6,626 nt of DNA, from NCBI GenBank assembly GCA_017381835.1, contig JAFOBK010000264.1, forward strand, positions 1-6,626, given 5' to 3'. The translations under genes and the position numbers were made by a program. Every line of letters starts with the position of its first letter. Positions within the stretch are counted from its first letter, which is position 1. This stretch comes from Oscillospiraceae bacterium. GTDB taxonomy: Bacteria > Bacillota_A > Clostridia > Oscillospirales > Oscillospiraceae. This document shows positions 6,424-6,626 of the stretch, one piece after another. The notes under the pieces were generated by a model. It did no database searches. It was not told the DNA's origin and saw only the letters and a program-made list of their open reading frames with translations.

Positions 6424-6626
6424 AAAGGATTTCGGTAATAATACCGCCGCCCACAACCATATCGCCATCATACAGCGCTACGGTTTGACCGGGAGTCATA
6501 GCCCGCTGGGGCGCATCAAATACCACTTTGGCCTTGCCGCCTTCCATGGGGCATACCGTAGCCGGCTGGGGAATGTGACGGTATCGGGCCTTTGCCATTA
6601 CCCGAATGGGTTCTGTCAGCTCTTCA
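6422..6626 (-). CDS. mnmA: Partial tRNA-specific 2-thiouridylase MnmA (C-terminal end)
   Basis: Only the last 67 codons are in the window; the rest lies to the right. MnmA uses ATP and a persulfide sulfur donor to make 2-thiouridine at wobble position 34 of tRNAs for Lys, Glu and Gln, in the cytoplasm. The visible part is the C-terminal beta-barrel domain: VMAKARYRH, then KVVFDAPQRAMTPGQTVALY and YDGDMVVGGGIITEIL before a TAA stop (6422-6424). The catalytic cysteines and PP-loop are outside the window and cannot be checked. It is convergent with the symporter gene and shares the terminator. Confidence 0.94.
   Translation of the reverse strand, partial: EELTEPIRVMAKARYRHIPQPATVCPMEGGKAKVVFDAPQRAMTPGQTVALYDGDMVVGGGIITEIL

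Noticed and set aside
1..6626. CRISPR array, tRNA or rRNA genes, insertion sequence, phage or defence genes
   Set aside because: No regularly spaced direct repeats, tRNA-like folds, transposase motifs or terminal inverted repeats were seen. The window is almost fully used by recognisable housekeeping-type genes.

Overview
The window looks like chromosomal DNA of a low-to-mid GC Gram-positive bacterium of the class Clostridia, most likely an Oscillospiraceae/Ruminococcaceae-type gut organism. The evidence is an HPr kinase/phosphorylase of Firmicutes type, a four-cysteine L28, strong AGGAGG ribosome binding sites, a cell-surface CAP protein preceded by cysteine-rich repeats, and a clostridial-style pseudouridine synthase. 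The family-level placement is inferred from protein style only.

Layout: (1) 1-658, the 3' end of a plus-strand gene for a probably secreted protein with Cys-pair repeats and a C-terminal CAP/SCP-like domain, ended by a hairpin terminator. (2) 705-945, rpmB (ribosomal protein L28) on the minus strand, with its own terminator, a strong ribosome binding site and an extended -10 promoter. (3) A 194-bp divergent intergenic region (946-1139) with back-to-back promoters for rpmB and hprK. (4) 1140-6382, five closely packed plus-strand genes: hprK, an RluA/RluD-family pseudouridine synthase, an S51-family (dipeptidase E-like) protein, a PlsC-family acyltransferase carrying a zinc ribbon and an extra C-terminal domain, and a GltS-family sodium/glutamate symporter. 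Gaps of 10 and 14 nt and overlaps of 17 and 23 nt, with no terminator between genes, suggest one transcript. It starts near 1108 and ends at a 13-bp-stem terminator at 6387-6423. (5) 6422-6626, the 3' end of mnmA on the minus strand, convergent with the operon and sharing that terminator.

How the genes fit together: HprK sets the HPr(Ser-P) level that drives CcpA carbon catabolite control. The genes behind it cover RNA modification, peptide hydrolysis, phospholipid acylation and glutamate uptake. No obvious single pathway joins them, so the operon is best read as a housekeeping group co-expressed with carbon/nitrogen status. I see no mobile element, CRISPR array, rRNA, tRNA, phage gene or defence system. 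The most notable points are the acyltransferase's added zinc ribbon and C-terminal domain, the loss of expected histidines in the CAP domain, the gene content behind hprK, and a cre-like sequence at the rpmB start site.
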